Assembly: GCF_001667035.1 (NCBI RefSeq)
Contig: NZ_LZIR01000112.1
Coordinates: forward strand, 1-43,135
DNA length: 43,135 bases
Reading direction: 5' to 3'
Source of the DNA: Mycobacterium sp. 852002-51057_SCH5723018
GTDB lineage: Bacteria > Actinomycetota > Actinomycetes > Mycobacteriales > Mycobacteriaceae
Part shown: piece by piece, positions 1 to 8,564 of the stretch
Numbering within the stretch: the first letter of the stretch is position 1
How the letters are laid out: every line of letters starts with the position of its first letter
Made by a program: the position numbers and the translations under genes
Notes under the pieces: generated by a model
What the model saw: only the letters and a program-made list of their open reading frames with translations
What the model was told of the DNA's origin: nothing
The model's database searches: none

Positions 1-542
1 CCCAGCAGCGCCTGGCCGTGGTGAGCAAGACGATCACCGACCTGTTCGGCGCGGTGACGATCGTCAACCCGGGCGGCTCCTACACCCTGGCCACCGAGCA
101 CAGCCCCCTCCCGCTGGCGCTGCACAACGGCCTCGCGGTGCCGATCCGGGTGCGGCTACAGGTCGACGCGCCGCCCGGGATGAACGTCACCGACGTCGGC
201 GAGATCGAACTGCCGCCGGGGTACCTGCCGCTGCGGGTGCCGATCGAAGTGAACTTCACCCAGCGGGTCGCCGTCGACGTGACCCTGCGCACCCCGGACG
301 GCATGCGGCTGGGCGATCCGGTGCGCCTGTCGGTGCATTCCAACGCCTACGGCAAGGTGCTGTTCGCGATCACCATGACCGCCGCGGCGGTGCTGGTGGT
401 GCTGGCCGGGCGGCGGCTGTGGCACCGGTTCCGCGGCCAGCCTGACCGCGCCGACCTCGACCGCCCCGACCCGCCGCACCCCAAACCCACCGACCTGCGC
501 GACGAGATCGACGATCGGGTCGAGCACAAGCACCGCGTATGA
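1..542 (+). CDS. C-terminal part of an Rv3909-like membrane-anchored protein (partial)
   Basis: The reading frame is open from the left edge of the window (first full codon at position 3), so only the last 180 or so residues are visible. They form a beta-rich extracytoplasmic stretch, one hydrophobic segment (FAITMTAAAVLVVLAG, near the end) and a short, charged, proline-rich cytoplasmic tail. This layout and the position directly before murJ fit the M. tuberculosis Rv3909 family, a large secreted protein of unknown function. The stop overlaps the start of murJ as ATGA (539-542), so the two are probably translationally coupled, which suggests a cell-envelope role. Any internal start, such as the GTG at 18, is only an artefact of the cut. 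The family assignment comes from context and remembered similarity. Confidence 0.8.
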   Translation, partial: QQRLAVVSKTITDLFGAVTIVNPGGSYTLATEHSPLPLALHNGLAVPIRVRLQVDAPPGMNVTDVGEIELPPGYLPLRVPIEVNFTQRVAVDVTLRTPDGMRLGDPVRLSVHSNAYGKVLFAITMTAAAVLVVLAGRRLWHRFRGQPDRADLDRPDPPHPKPTDLRDEIDDRVEHKHRV

Positions 543-3500
543 ACCACGTCTACCGGCCGACGCACCCCCAGCCCTCGCCGGCACGACCGTCGCGCCCCGG
601 TCCCCCGACCGGTCCGCTGCCCCCGGTGCCCGAGCTGGCTCGCCGGCGAGCCGAGCTGTCCGACGCCGCGCTGGTCTCGCGGTCGTGGGCGATGGCGTTC
701 GCCACGCTGGTCAGCCGCATCACCGGTTTCGCCCGGATCGTCCTGCTGGCCGCGATCCTGGGTGCGGCGCTGTCGAGCGCCTTCTCGGTGGCCAACCAGC
801 TACCCAACCTGGTCGCGGCGCTGGTCCTGGAGGCGACGTTCACCGCGATCTTCGTGCCGGTGCTGGCCCGCGCCGAGCAAAGCGACCCCGACGGCGGCGC
901 GGCGTTCGTGCGCCGGCTGGTCACGCTGACGACGACCATGCTGCTGTTCGTCACGGCGCTGTCGGTGCTGGCCGCACCGCTGCTGGTGCGGCTGATGCTG
1001 GGCCGCGCACCCCAGGTCAACGAGCCACTCACCACCGCGTTCGCCTACCTGCTGCTGCCGCAGGTGCTCGCCTACGGGCTCACCTCGGTGTTCATGGCAA
1101 TCCTGAACACCCGCAACGTGTTTGGGCCGACGGCGTGGGCGCCCGTCGTCAACAACCTCGTCGCACTCGCCACCCTGGGCGTGTATCTGGCCGTCCCCGG
1201 CGAGCTGTCGGTCGACCCGGTCCGGATGGGCAACGCCAAGCTGCTGGTGCTCGGCATCGGCACCACGCTGGGCGTCTTCGCGCAGACCGGCATGCTGCTG
1301 ATCGCGCTGCGGCGCCAGCGCGTCAGCCTGCGGCCGCTGTGGGGAATCGACCAGCGCCTCAAGCGGTTCGGCACGATGGCCGGCGCGATGGTGCTCTACG
1401 TGCTGATCAGCCAGCTCGGCCTGGTCGTCGGCAACCAGATCGCCAGCACGGCGGCCGCCTCGGGCCCCGCGATCTACAACTACACCTGGCTAGTGCTGCA
1501 GCTGCCGTTCGGCATGATCGGGGTGACGGTGCTGACCGTGGTGATGCCGCGGCTCAGCCGCGACGCCGCCGCCGACGACACCCCGGCTGTGCTCGGCGAC
1601 CTGTCGCTGGCCACCCGGCTGACGCTGATCGCCCTGATCCCGATCGTGGCGTTCATGACCGTGGGCGGCCCGGCGATCGGCAGCGCGCTGTTCGCCTACG
1701 GCAATTTCGGCGAGGTCGACGCCGGCTACCTGGGCGCTTCGATCGCGTTGTCCGCGTTCACCCTGATCCCGTATGGGCTGGTGCTGTTGCAGCTGCGGGT
1801 GTTCTACGCCCGCGAGCAGCCCTGGACACCGATCGTGATCATCCTCGTCATCACCGCCGTCAAGATCGTCGGCTCGGTGCTGGCGCCGCACCTCACCGGC
1901 GACCCCAAGCTGGTCGCCGGCCTCCTCGGGCTGGCCAACGGCATCGGCTTCCTGGCCGGCGCGATCGTCGGCTATTACCTGCTGCGCCGCACGCTGCTGC
2001 CCAGGGGCGGCCAGCTGATCGACGTGGGCGGGCTGCGGACGATCTTGGTGACGATCGTCGCGTCGATGCTCGCCGGCCTGGTTGCCCACGTCGCCGATCG
2101 GCTGCTGGGGCTCGGCGGGCTCACCGCGGCCCACGGCGGGGCCGGCTCGCTGCTGCGGCTCTTGGTGCTGGCGACGATCATGTTGCCGATCATGGCCGCG
2201 GTCATGGTCCGCGCGCAGGTCCCTGAGGCACGGGCGGCGCTGGACGCGGTACTGCGCCGCATCTCGGGCCGCGGGCTGGCCACGAGCCCGCCGATAGCTT
2301 CCCGCAAACCGGCTGCCCGGGAGGGATCGTCTCAGCGGCCCCGCGTCACGTACCCTGAGCAGAGGAATTCGTCCCCGCCGGGGGTAAATGCGGTCCAGGA
2401 GCCGATCCGGCGCAGGCCTCCGGAGCGGGTAGCCAGCGCCCGGATAGCGAAAGGACCGGAGGTGACCGACCGCCCAGTGGAGAGCGCATCCAGCGCTGGA
2501 GCCGGCGTGGGGTCAGGCGCCGAGTTGCCCCCCGACCCAGCAAGGCCGGTTGCCGACGACTTCCAGCCCGACATCCCGCGCGGGCACGTGCCCGAAGCGC
2601 CACCACCCCGCCCCTCCGACCGGCTGAACGGCGATCTGTCGACCGACGCCGCCCGCGGTCCCATCCCGTTCGACGCACCCCGCGAGCGCGGCGGTGAACC
2701 CGCAGCGCCTCCCGAGGATGTCCACCTGGTTCCCGGCGCGCGGATAGCCGGCGGCCGCTATCGGCTGCTGGTGTTCCACGGCGGCGCCCCTCCCCTGCAG
2801 TTCTGGCAGGCGCTGGACACCAAACTGGACCGGCAGGTGGCCCTGACCTTCGTCGATCCGGACGGCGCCCTGCCCGACGAGGTGCTGCAGGAGGTCCTGG
2901 CCCGCACCTTGCGGCTCAGCCGGGTCGACAAGCCCGGGATCGCCCGGGTGCTCGACGTGGTCCACACCGGCTCCGGCGGCCTGGTGGTCGCGGAATGGAT
3001 CCGCGGCGGCTCGCTTCAGGAGGTGGCCGACACCTCGCCGTCGCCCGTCGGCGCCGTGCGGGCGATGCAGTCGCTGGCCGCGGCCGCCGAGGCTGCTCAC
3101 CGCGCCGGCGTCGCCTTGTCGATCGACCACCCCAGCCGGGTGCGCGTCAGCATCGAGGGGGACGTCGTGCTGGCCTACCCCGCGACGATGCCCGACGCGA
3201 ACCCGCAGGGCGACATCCGCGGGATCGGCGCGGCGCTCTATGCCCTGCTGGTCAATCGGTGGCCGCTGCCGGAGTCAGGGATACGCAGCGGCTTGGCGCA
3301 CGCCGAGCGGGACGCCACGGGCAACCCCGTCGAACCCATGGCCGTGCACCGCGACATCCCCTTCCAGATTTCCGCGGTCGCCGTTCGCGCGGTTCAGGAG
3401 AACGGCGGAATACGCAGCGCCTCAACGCTTTTGAATCTGCTTCAGCAGGCGACGGCGGTGGCCGACCGTACCGAGATCCTCGGTCCGATCGACGACTCGC

Positions 3501-4195
3501 CGCCACCGCCCGCCTCCCGGGCGTCGGACGGTCAGGAGTACGCGACGTTCGCCCGCAGGCGGCGCAACCTGCTCATCGGTGTCGGCGCGGGCCTTGCGGT
3601 GATCGTGGTGGCCCTGCTGGTGCTGGCGTCAGTGGTGAGCAAGATCTTCGGCGACGTCGGCGGCGGCCTGAACAAGGACGAGCTCGGCCTCAACGGGCCG
3701 TCCTCGTCGGCCACGTCCTCGGCCCCCAGCCCCGCGGCCGCCGGCAGCGTCGTCAAACCCACCAAGGCATCCGTCTACTCCCCCGACGGTGACGCCGACA
3801 ACGCGGGCCAGGCCGGGCAGACGATCGACGGCGACCCCTCCACCTCCTGGTCGAGCGAGGTCTACACCGACGCAGTGCCGTTCCCCTCGTTCAAGCAGGG
3901 CGAAGGGTTGATGCTGCAGCTGCCCAAACCCACCGTGGTGGGTCAGGTGGCCATCGACACGACGAGCACTGGAACCAAGGTCGAGATTCGCTCGGCGTCG
4001 ACGGCGTCGCCGGGATCGCTGAACGACACCACCGTGCTGGCCGCGGCCTTCCCGCTCAAGCCCGGCCACAACGTCATCCCGATCAGGGCCGGCGCCCCCA
4101 CGTCGAACCTGCTGGTGTGGATCTCCACCCTGGGTACCACCAGCGGCAAGAGCCAGGCCAACATCTCGGAGATCACGGTTCAGGCCGCCTCCTGA
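539..4195 (+). CDS. murJ: MurJ/MviN lipid II flippase fused to a pseudokinase and an extracellular domain
   Basis: The 1218-aa protein has three parts. Residues of about 35-560 form the multi-spanning MurJ (MATE-like) core that moves lipid II across the membrane for peptidoglycan synthesis. Residues of about 725-980 resemble a Ser/Thr kinase (it opens GGRYRLLVFHGG) but lack a recognisable HRD loop and DFG motif, so it is a pseudokinase. A transmembrane segment near residues 1015-1035 leads to a Ser/Pro linker and a C-terminal discoidin-like extracellular domain. In M. tuberculosis PknB phosphorylates MviN at Thr947 and the FHA domain of FhaA then binds it. The matching residue here appears to be Thr978 in ADRTEILGP, which lies about as far from the C-terminus. 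The start is the ATG that overlaps the upstream stop. fhaA and pknB are in the same window. Confidence 0.95.
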   Translation: MNHVYRPTHPQPSPARPSRPGPPTGPLPPVPELARRRAELSDAALVSRSWAMAFATLVSRITGFARIVLLAAILGAALSSAFSVANQLPNLVAALVLEATFTAIFVPVLARAEQSDPDGGAAFVRRLVTLTTTMLLFVTALSVLAAPLLVRLMLGRAPQVNEPLTTAFAYLLLPQVLAYGLTSVFMAILNTRNVFGPTAWAPVVNNLVALATLGVYLAVPGELSVDPVRMGNAKLLVLGIGTTLGVFAQTGMLLIALRRQRVSLRPLWGIDQRLKRFGTMAGAMVLYVLISQLGLVVGNQIASTAAASGPAIYNYTWLVLQLPFGMIGVTVLTVVMPRLSRDAAADDTPAVLGDLSLATRLTLIALIPIVAFMTVGGPAIGSALFAYGNFGEVDAGYLGASIALSAFTLIPYGLVLLQLRVFYAREQPWTPIVIILVITAVKIVGSVLAPHLTGDPKLVAGLLGLANGIGFLAGAIVGYYLLRRTLLPRGGQLIDVGGLRTILVTIVASMLAGLVAHVADRLLGLGGLTAAHGGAGSLLRLLVLATIMLPIMAAVMVRAQVPEARAALDAVLRRISGRGLATSPPIASRKPAAREGSSQRPRVTYPEQRNSSPPGVNAVQEPIRRRPPERVASARIAKGPEVTDRPVESASSAGAGVGSGAELPPDPARPVADDFQPDIPRGHVPEAPPPRPSDRLNGDLSTDAARGPIPFDAPRERGGEPAAPPEDVHLVPGARIAGGRYRLLVFHGGAPPLQFWQALDTKLDRQVALTFVDPDGALPDEVLQEVLARTLRLSRVDKPGIARVLDVVHTGSGGLVVAEWIRGGSLQEVADTSPSPVGAVRAMQSLAAAAEAAHRAGVALSIDHPSRVRVSIEGDVVLAYPATMPDANPQGDIRGIGAALYALLVNRWPLPESGIRSGLAHAERDATGNPVEPMAVHRDIPFQISAVAVRAVQENGGIRSASTLLNLLQQATAVADRTEILGPIDDSPPPPASRASDGQEYATFARRRRNLLIGVGAGLAVIVVALLVLASVVSKIFGDVGGGLNKDELGLNGPSSSATSSAPSPAAAGSVVKPTKASVYSPDGDADNAGQAGQTIDGDPSTSWSSEVYTDAVPFPSFKQGEGLMLQLPKPTVVGQVAIDTTSTGTKVEIRSASTASPGSLNDTTVLAAAFPLKPGHNVIPIRAGAPTSNLLVWISTLGTTSGKSQANISEITVQAAS

Positions 4196-4259
4196 GGACG
4201 CTCACAGATCCGTGCGTTGGTGAAGTGCCGCCCGACCACCGATTGGTTACTGTCCGGCC

Positions 4260-4853
4260 GTGGGGTTCGGGGGCATAGATTTCGGGAGAAACGGCCGGCG
4301 CGAACGCAGCGACGCCGAGCTGCTGGCGGCCCATGTCGCCGGCGATCGCGACGCCTTCGGCGAGCTGTTTCACCGCCATCAACGACAGCTGCACCGGCTG
4401 GCCCGTCTCACGACCCGCTCCCGCGAAGACGCCGAAGACGCGCTGCAGGACGCCATGCTCTCGGCACACCGCGGGGCGGGTTCGTTTCGGCACGACGCCG
4501 CCGTGGGCAGCTGGCTGCACCGCATCGTGTTCAACGCCTGCCTGGACCGACTGCGTCGCACCAAGGCCCATCCGACCGCCCCGCTGGAGGACGTCTACCC
4601 GATCGCCGATCGCACCGTCCAGGTCGAGACGGCGATCCTGGTGCAGCGGGCCCTGATGCGCCTTCCCGTCGAGCAGCGGGCCGCGGTGGTCGCCGTCGAC
4701 ATGCAGGGTTACTCGGTCGCCGACACCGCCGCGCTGCTCGGCGTCGCAGAGGGCACGGTCAAGAGCCGCTGTTCGCGCGCCCGGGTTCGCCTCGCCGAGC
4801 TGCTCGGCTACCTCAACGCCGGCGCCGACCGGCCCGCCGGCCACACCCCGTGA
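4260..4853 (+). CDS. sigM: ECF RNA polymerase sigma factor SigM
   Basis: The 197-aa protein has the two ECF sigma domains. Region 2 (about residues 18-85) carries the DAFGELFHRHQRQLHRLA and EDAEDALQDAMLSAHRG stretches, and region 4 (about 125-185) carries LPVEQRAAVVAVDMQGYS and the helix-turn-helix GVAEGTVKSRCSRAR. It directs RNA polymerase to a small regulon; in M. tuberculosis SigM affects Esx secretion genes and surface lipids. The GTG at 4260 is used because the same frame upstream reaches a TGA at 4221 with no better start codon between. The gene after it encodes the membrane anti-sigma factor, the usual ECF pairing. I could not make out a convincing sigM promoter in the 64 bases after murJ. 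Confidence 0.93.
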   Translation: MGFGGIDFGRNGRRERSDAELLAAHVAGDRDAFGELFHRHQRQLHRLARLTTRSREDAEDALQDAMLSAHRGAGSFRHDAAVGSWLHRIVFNACLDRLRRTKAHPTAPLEDVYPIADRTVQVETAILVQRALMRLPVEQRAAVVAVDMQGYSVADTAALLGVAEGTVKSRCSRARVRLAELLGYLNAGADRPAGHTP

Positions 4854-4911
4854 GACGCCGATGCCGTGCCGCGCGTGGCCATCGATGTGCGCATGACGGA
4901 CACTGGGGCGG

Positions 4912-5658
4912 ATGGGTGAAGCCGACAACGACTCCGCGGATCATTCCGACGCGGACCCGCCCCTGACAGTCGAGCTCCTCGCTGACCTGCAGGCCGGCCT
5001 GCTCGACGACGACTCCGCCGCCCGCGTGCGCAAGCGGGTCCGGGAAGACCCCGAGGCGGAGAAGATCCTGCGCGCGCTGAACCAGGTACGCTGCGACGTC
5101 GCCACGCTCGGCGCCGACCCGGCCTCGGCGCCGGACGTCCCGCCCGATGTCACCGCCCGCGTCTTCGCGGCGCTGGGGTCGGCGAACAAAAGGGGCGCCG
5201 CCCACTCGGCCCGGCCGCGTTTGCGACCCGCCCGGCTGGTCGCGGCCTTGGCCGGCGTGGGCGCGGTGCTCGCAGCCATCGGCCTGGGCACCACGGCGCT
5301 GCTCACCGCGCCCGGCCCCACGCCCAGCACCCCGGCCACCGCCGAGCACATCACGGTGTCGACGCCGCCGATGGCGATTCCGCTGTCGCAGGGCGAGATC
5401 GACGCGCTGCTCAACCACCCACCCGACTATGGACCGCTCGGCGACGCCGCGCGGCGCGCCTCCTGTCTGACTGGCCTGGGCTATCCGGCATCCGCGCAGG
5501 TGCTGGGCGCGCGGCCGATCGACATCAATGCCCGCCCCGGCGTGCTGCTGGTGCTGGCCGGCGACACGCCCGACAGCCTGGCAGCCTTCGCGGTGGCACT
5601 CAATTGCAGCGCCGCGGACACCGGGTTGCTGGCCAGCACGCAGGTCCCGCGGCCCTAA
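4912..5658 (+). CDS. rsmA: Membrane anti-sigma-M factor (Rv3912/RsmA-like)
   Basis: The 248-aa protein has an acidic cytoplasmic N-terminal domain (about residues 1-95, with LTVELLADLQAGLLDDDSAARV, typical of zinc-less anti-sigma domains), one transmembrane helix near residues 105-130 (LVAALAGVGAVLAAIGLGTTALL) and an extracytoplasmic domain that ends RP. It lies 58 bases after sigM on the same strand. The established model is that such proteins hold their cognate ECF sigma factor at the membrane until a signal releases it. The extracytoplasmic part has a Cys pair (residues near 184 and 225) that could sense redox or form a disulfide; this is inference. The ATG at 4912 is the first good start. 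Confidence 0.88.
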   Translation: MGEADNDSADHSDADPPLTVELLADLQAGLLDDDSAARVRKRVREDPEAEKILRALNQVRCDVATLGADPASAPDVPPDVTARVFAALGSANKRGAAHSARPRLRPARLVAALAGVGAVLAAIGLGTTALLTAPGPTPSTPATAEHITVSTPPMAIPLSQGEIDALLNHPPDYGPLGDAARRASCLTGLGYPASAQVLGARPIDINARPGVLLVLAGDTPDSLAAFAVALNCSAADTGLLASTQVPRP

Positions 5659-5766
5659 CGGCGATCGCAAGCGCGGCGTAGCCGGGCGCGGCAGGTCGCC
5701 GCCCGTGCCCCAGCGGCGATCGCAAGCGCGGCGTAGCCGGGCGCGGCGGGTCGCCGCCCGTGCCCC
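5659..5766 (+). repeat. 55-bp tandem direct repeat, two copies
   Basis: Two 53-base units, 5659-5711 and 5714-5766, are identical except for one A/G difference and are separated by two bases. The unit is very GC-rich, begins CGGCGATCGCAAGCGCGGCG, and starts directly after the rsmA stop codon. It does not form an obvious open frame of its own. Similar GCGATCGCAAGC-type intergenic sequences are, from memory, frequent in M. avium-complex genomes, so it may be one member of a dispersed family. Confidence 0.9.
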
Positions 5767-5786
5767 TAGTGTGGTGCCAACAACAC

Positions 5787-5813
5787 GGGAACACCCGCGC
5801 CTACGCTGGCGTT
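5787..5813 (+). promoter_or_regulatory. SigH-type promoter of trxB2-trxC
   Basis: GGGAACA (5787-5793) and GTT (5811-5813, preceded by C) are 17 bases apart. This fits the mycobacterial SigH consensus GGAAYA-N17-cGTT. It lies about 34 bases before the trxB2 start. In M. tuberculosis trxB2-trxC belongs to the SigH oxidative-stress regulon, so the match is expected biologically as well as by sequence. Confidence 0.78.
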
Positions 5814-5846
5814 CAACGACGTAGCTTCCGCACCTGAAAGGTCTGC

Positions 5847-6869
5847 ATGACTGCCGCCAGTTCCGTCCACGACCCCGTCCACGACGTCATTATCATCGGT
5901 TCCGGCCCCGCCGGGTACACCGCGGCGCTCTACACGGCCCGCGCGCAGCTCGCGCCCCTGGTTTTCGAGGGCACCTCGTTCGGTGGTGCGTTGATGACCA
6001 CGACCGAGGTGGAGAACTACCCCGGCTTCCGTGACGGCATCACCGGCCCGGAATTGATGGAGGAGATGCGCGAGCAGGCGCTGCGGTTCGGCGCCGATCT
6101 GCGGATGGAAGACGTCGAGTCGGTGTCCCTGGAGGGACCGGTCAAGTCGGTCGTCACCGCCGACGGTGAGACCCACCGCGCGCGGGCCGTCATCCTGGCC
6201 ATGGGTGCCGCGGCACGCTACCTGCAGGTCCCGGGCGAACAGGAGTTGCTGGGCCGAGGGGTGAGCGCCTGCGCCACCTGCGACGGGTTTTTCTTCCGCG
6301 ACCAGGACATCGCCGTCATCGGCGGCGGTGACTCCGCGATGGAGGAGGCCCTGTTCCTGACCCGCTTCGGCAGCACCGTGACGCTGGTGCACCGGCGCGA
6401 CGAGTTCCGGGCATCCAAGATCATGCTGAACCGCGCCCGCAACAACGACAAGATCAAGTTCGTCACCAACGCCGTCCCCGTCGCCGTCGAGGGCGACACC
6501 ACGGTGACCGGATTGCGGTTGCGCGACACCATAACTGGCGAAGAATCGACCCTCGCGGTGACCGGTGTCTTCGTCGCGATCGGCCACGAGCCGCGCTCGG
6601 CGCTGGTGCGCGATGTCGTCGACGTCGACTCCGACGGCTACGTACTTGTGAAGGGACGCACCACAAGCACCTCGGTGGACGGCGTGTTCGCGGCCGGTGA
6701 TCTGGTGGACCGCAGCTACCGGCAAGCGGTCACCGCCGCGGGCAGCGGCTGCGCCGCGGCCATCGACGCCGAGCGGTGGCTGGCCGAGCACGAATCAGAG
6801 GCGCCCGCCGACGGCGCGGCCCATGGAAACGCCGCAGATACCGACACATTGATTGGAGCACCACGATGA
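5847..6869 (+). CDS. trxB2: Thioredoxin reductase (NADPH)
   Basis: A 340-aa flavoprotein that passes electrons from NADPH through FAD to oxidised thioredoxin in the cytoplasm. The FAD-binding motif is GSGPAGYTAALYTAR (residues 18-32), the redox-active pair is Cys142 and Cys145 in ACATCDG, the NADPH-binding motif GGGDSAMEEA is near residue 165, and the C-terminal FAD motif GVFAAGDLVD is near residue 285. The ATG at 5847 has a GAAAGG ribosome site at 5836-5841. The stop overlaps the trxC start (ATGA at 6866-6869), so reductase and substrate are coupled. A SigH-type promoter precedes the gene. Confidence 0.97.
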   Translation: MTAASSVHDPVHDVIIIGSGPAGYTAALYTARAQLAPLVFEGTSFGGALMTTTEVENYPGFRDGITGPELMEEMREQALRFGADLRMEDVESVSLEGPVKSVVTADGETHRARAVILAMGAAARYLQVPGEQELLGRGVSACATCDGFFFRDQDIAVIGGGDSAMEEALFLTRFGSTVTLVHRRDEFRASKIMLNRARNNDKIKFVTNAVPVAVEGDTTVTGLRLRDTITGEESTLAVTGVFVAIGHEPRSALVRDVVDVDSDGYVLVKGRTTSTSVDGVFAAGDLVDRSYRQAVTAAGSGCAAAIDAERWLAEHESEAPADGAAHGNAADTDTLIGAPR

Positions 6870-7219
6870 CGAACGCCGAAAAGCCTGGCGCCACAATAGA
6901 AGTCTCCGACGCATCGTTCTCGACGGATGTGCTGTCTAGCAACAAGCCTGTGCTGGTTGACTTTTGGGCCACTTGGTGCGGGCCGTGCAAGATGGTCGCG
7001 CCGGTGCTCGAGGAAATCGCCAGCGAGCGCGGCGAGCAGCTGACCGTCGCCAAGCTGGACGTGGACGCCAACCCGGAAACGGCGCGCGATTTTCAGGTGG
7101 TGTCGATTCCCACCATGATCCTGTTCAAGGACGGCCAACCGGTGAAGCGGATCGTCGGCGCCAAGGGCAAGGCCGCGCTGCTGCGCGAGCTGTCCGATGC
7201 GGTTCCCAACCTCAGCTGA
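6866..7219 (+). CDS. trxC: Thioredoxin
   Basis: A 117-aa thioredoxin with the active site WCGPC (Cys38 and Cys41) inside VDFWATWCGPCKM and the cis-proline motif SIPTM. It reduces protein disulfides and is recycled by TrxB2, which is encoded immediately before it with a 4-bp overlap. The start at 6866 gives the normal family length; the same frame is open further upstream but that part is antisense-like shadow inside trxB2. Probably controlled together with trxB2 by SigH. Confidence 0.97.
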   Translation: MTNAEKPGATIEVSDASFSTDVLSSNKPVLVDFWATWCGPCKMVAPVLEEIASERGEQLTVAKLDVDANPETARDFQVVSIPTMILFKDGQPVKRIVGAKGKAALLRELSDAVPNLS

Positions 7220-7343
7220 GCCTTCCGCACCTCGCCACGCCGTGCCCCGCGCTTAGCCTGGGGTTTTCCGGAAATTGAGAAGCGTCTGCGACAATAACCG
7301 TTAGCTGCTGCCCGTATCAGCCTTTTACCGGAGGGCCCTTGGT

Positions 7344-8564
7344 ATGTCGGATCCGCGCCGTGAAGACGGCGGCGCGCTGCGCTATGGGGACCGCGGCGCT
7401 GCTGTGACCGAGATCCGGGCAACGCTGGCCGCGGTGGGGCTGCTGGACAATGCCGAGGATGACCTGGCGACCGGTCAGCACATGGCCCCCGAGGTCTTCG
7501 ATGCCGAGCTCGACCACGCGGTGCGCGCTTTCCAGCAGAATCGCGGGCTGCTCGTGGACGGCATCGTCGGCGAGGCCACCTACCGTGCGTTGAAGGAGGC
7601 ATCGTATCGCCTCGGCGCGCGCACCCTGTATCACCAGTTCGGGGCTCCGCTTTACGGCGACGACGTGGCCACCCTCCAGGCGCGGCTGCAGGACCTCGGC
7701 TTCTACACCGGCCTGGTCGACGGCTACTTCGGTCTGCAGACTCACAACGCGTTGATGTCGTATCAACGCGAATACGGGCTGGCCGCCGACGGTATCTGCG
7801 GCCCAGAAACCTTGCGCTCGTTGTACTTTCTGAGTTCGCGGGTGACGGGCGGCTCGCCGCACGCCATCCGCGAGGAGGAGCTGGTCCGCCGATCGGGTCC
7901 CAAACTGTCGGGCAAGCGCATCATCATCGATCCGGGCCGCGGGGGCGACGACCACGGCTTGATCGCCCACGGTCCGGCCGGACCGATCAGCGAAGCGGAC
8001 ATCTTGTGGGACTTGGGGAGTCGGCTCGAGGGACGGATGACCGCCATCGGCATGGAGACCTTCCTGTCGCGGCCCACCCATCGCAGCCCGTCGGACGCCG
8101 AACGTGCGGCGACGGCCAACAACGTAGGCGCCGACCTGATGATCAGCCTGCGCTGCGAATCCCAGCGCAGCCCATCGGCCAACGGCGTGGCCTCGTTCCA
8201 CTTCGGCAACTCGCACGGATCGGTGTCCACCATCGGACGTAATCTCGCCGACTTCATTCAGCGAGAAGTGGTGGCGCGCACCGGTTTACGTGATTGCCGG
8301 ACGCATGGCCGAACGTGGGACCTGCTGCGACTGACCCGGATGCCGACCGTTCAGGTCGACGTTGGCTACATCACCAACCCGCACGATCGGGCGATGCTGA
8401 TCTCGACCCAGACCCGGGACGCCATCGCCGAGGGCATCCTCGCCGCGGTCAAGCGACTCTATCTACTCGGTAAGAACGACCGGCCCACTGGCACTTTCAC
8501 GTTCGCCGAGCTGCTGGCCCACGAATTGTCGGTGGAGCGGACCACCCGGCTGGGCGGTTCCTAA
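7344..8564 (+). CDS. cwlM: CwlM, amidase-fold regulator of peptidoglycan synthesis
   Basis: The 406-aa protein has two peptidoglycan-binding domains (about residues 15-85 and 95-165) and an amidase_3 domain (about 190-375). Two zinc-binding histidines expected in active amidases are replaced: the DPGHGG motif reads DPGRGG (Arg199), and the SLHAN motif begins SLRC (Arg270). Glu217 is kept. This agrees with published work that mycobacterial CwlM is cytoplasmic, is phosphorylated by PknB and then activates MurA, rather than cutting the wall. Thr382 in RPTGTFTF matches the reported M. tuberculosis phosphosite. The ATG at 7344 follows a GGAGG ribosome site. There is no signal peptide. Confidence 0.95.
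   Translation: MSDPRREDGGALRYGDRGAAVTEIRATLAAVGLLDNAEDDLATGQHMAPEVFDAELDHAVRAFQQNRGLLVDGIVGEATYRALKEASYRLGARTLYHQFGAPLYGDDVATLQARLQDLGFYTGLVDGYFGLQTHNALMSYQREYGLAADGICGPETLRSLYFLSSRVTGGSPHAIREEELVRRSGPKLSGKRIIIDPGRGGDDHGLIAHGPAGPISEADILWDLGSRLEGRMTAIGMETFLSRPTHRSPSDAERAATANNVGADLMISLRCESQRSPSANGVASFHFGNSHGSVSTIGRNLADFIQREVVARTGLRDCRTHGRTWDLLRLTRMPTVQVDVGYITNPHDRAMLISTQTRDAIAEGILAAVKRLYLLGKNDRPTGTFTFAELLAHELSVERTTRLGGS

Noticed and set aside
685..2226. A 513-codon plus-strand frame inside murJ.
   Set aside because: It is a shifted frame of murJ with very high Arg and Pro content, typical of GC-rich shadow frames.
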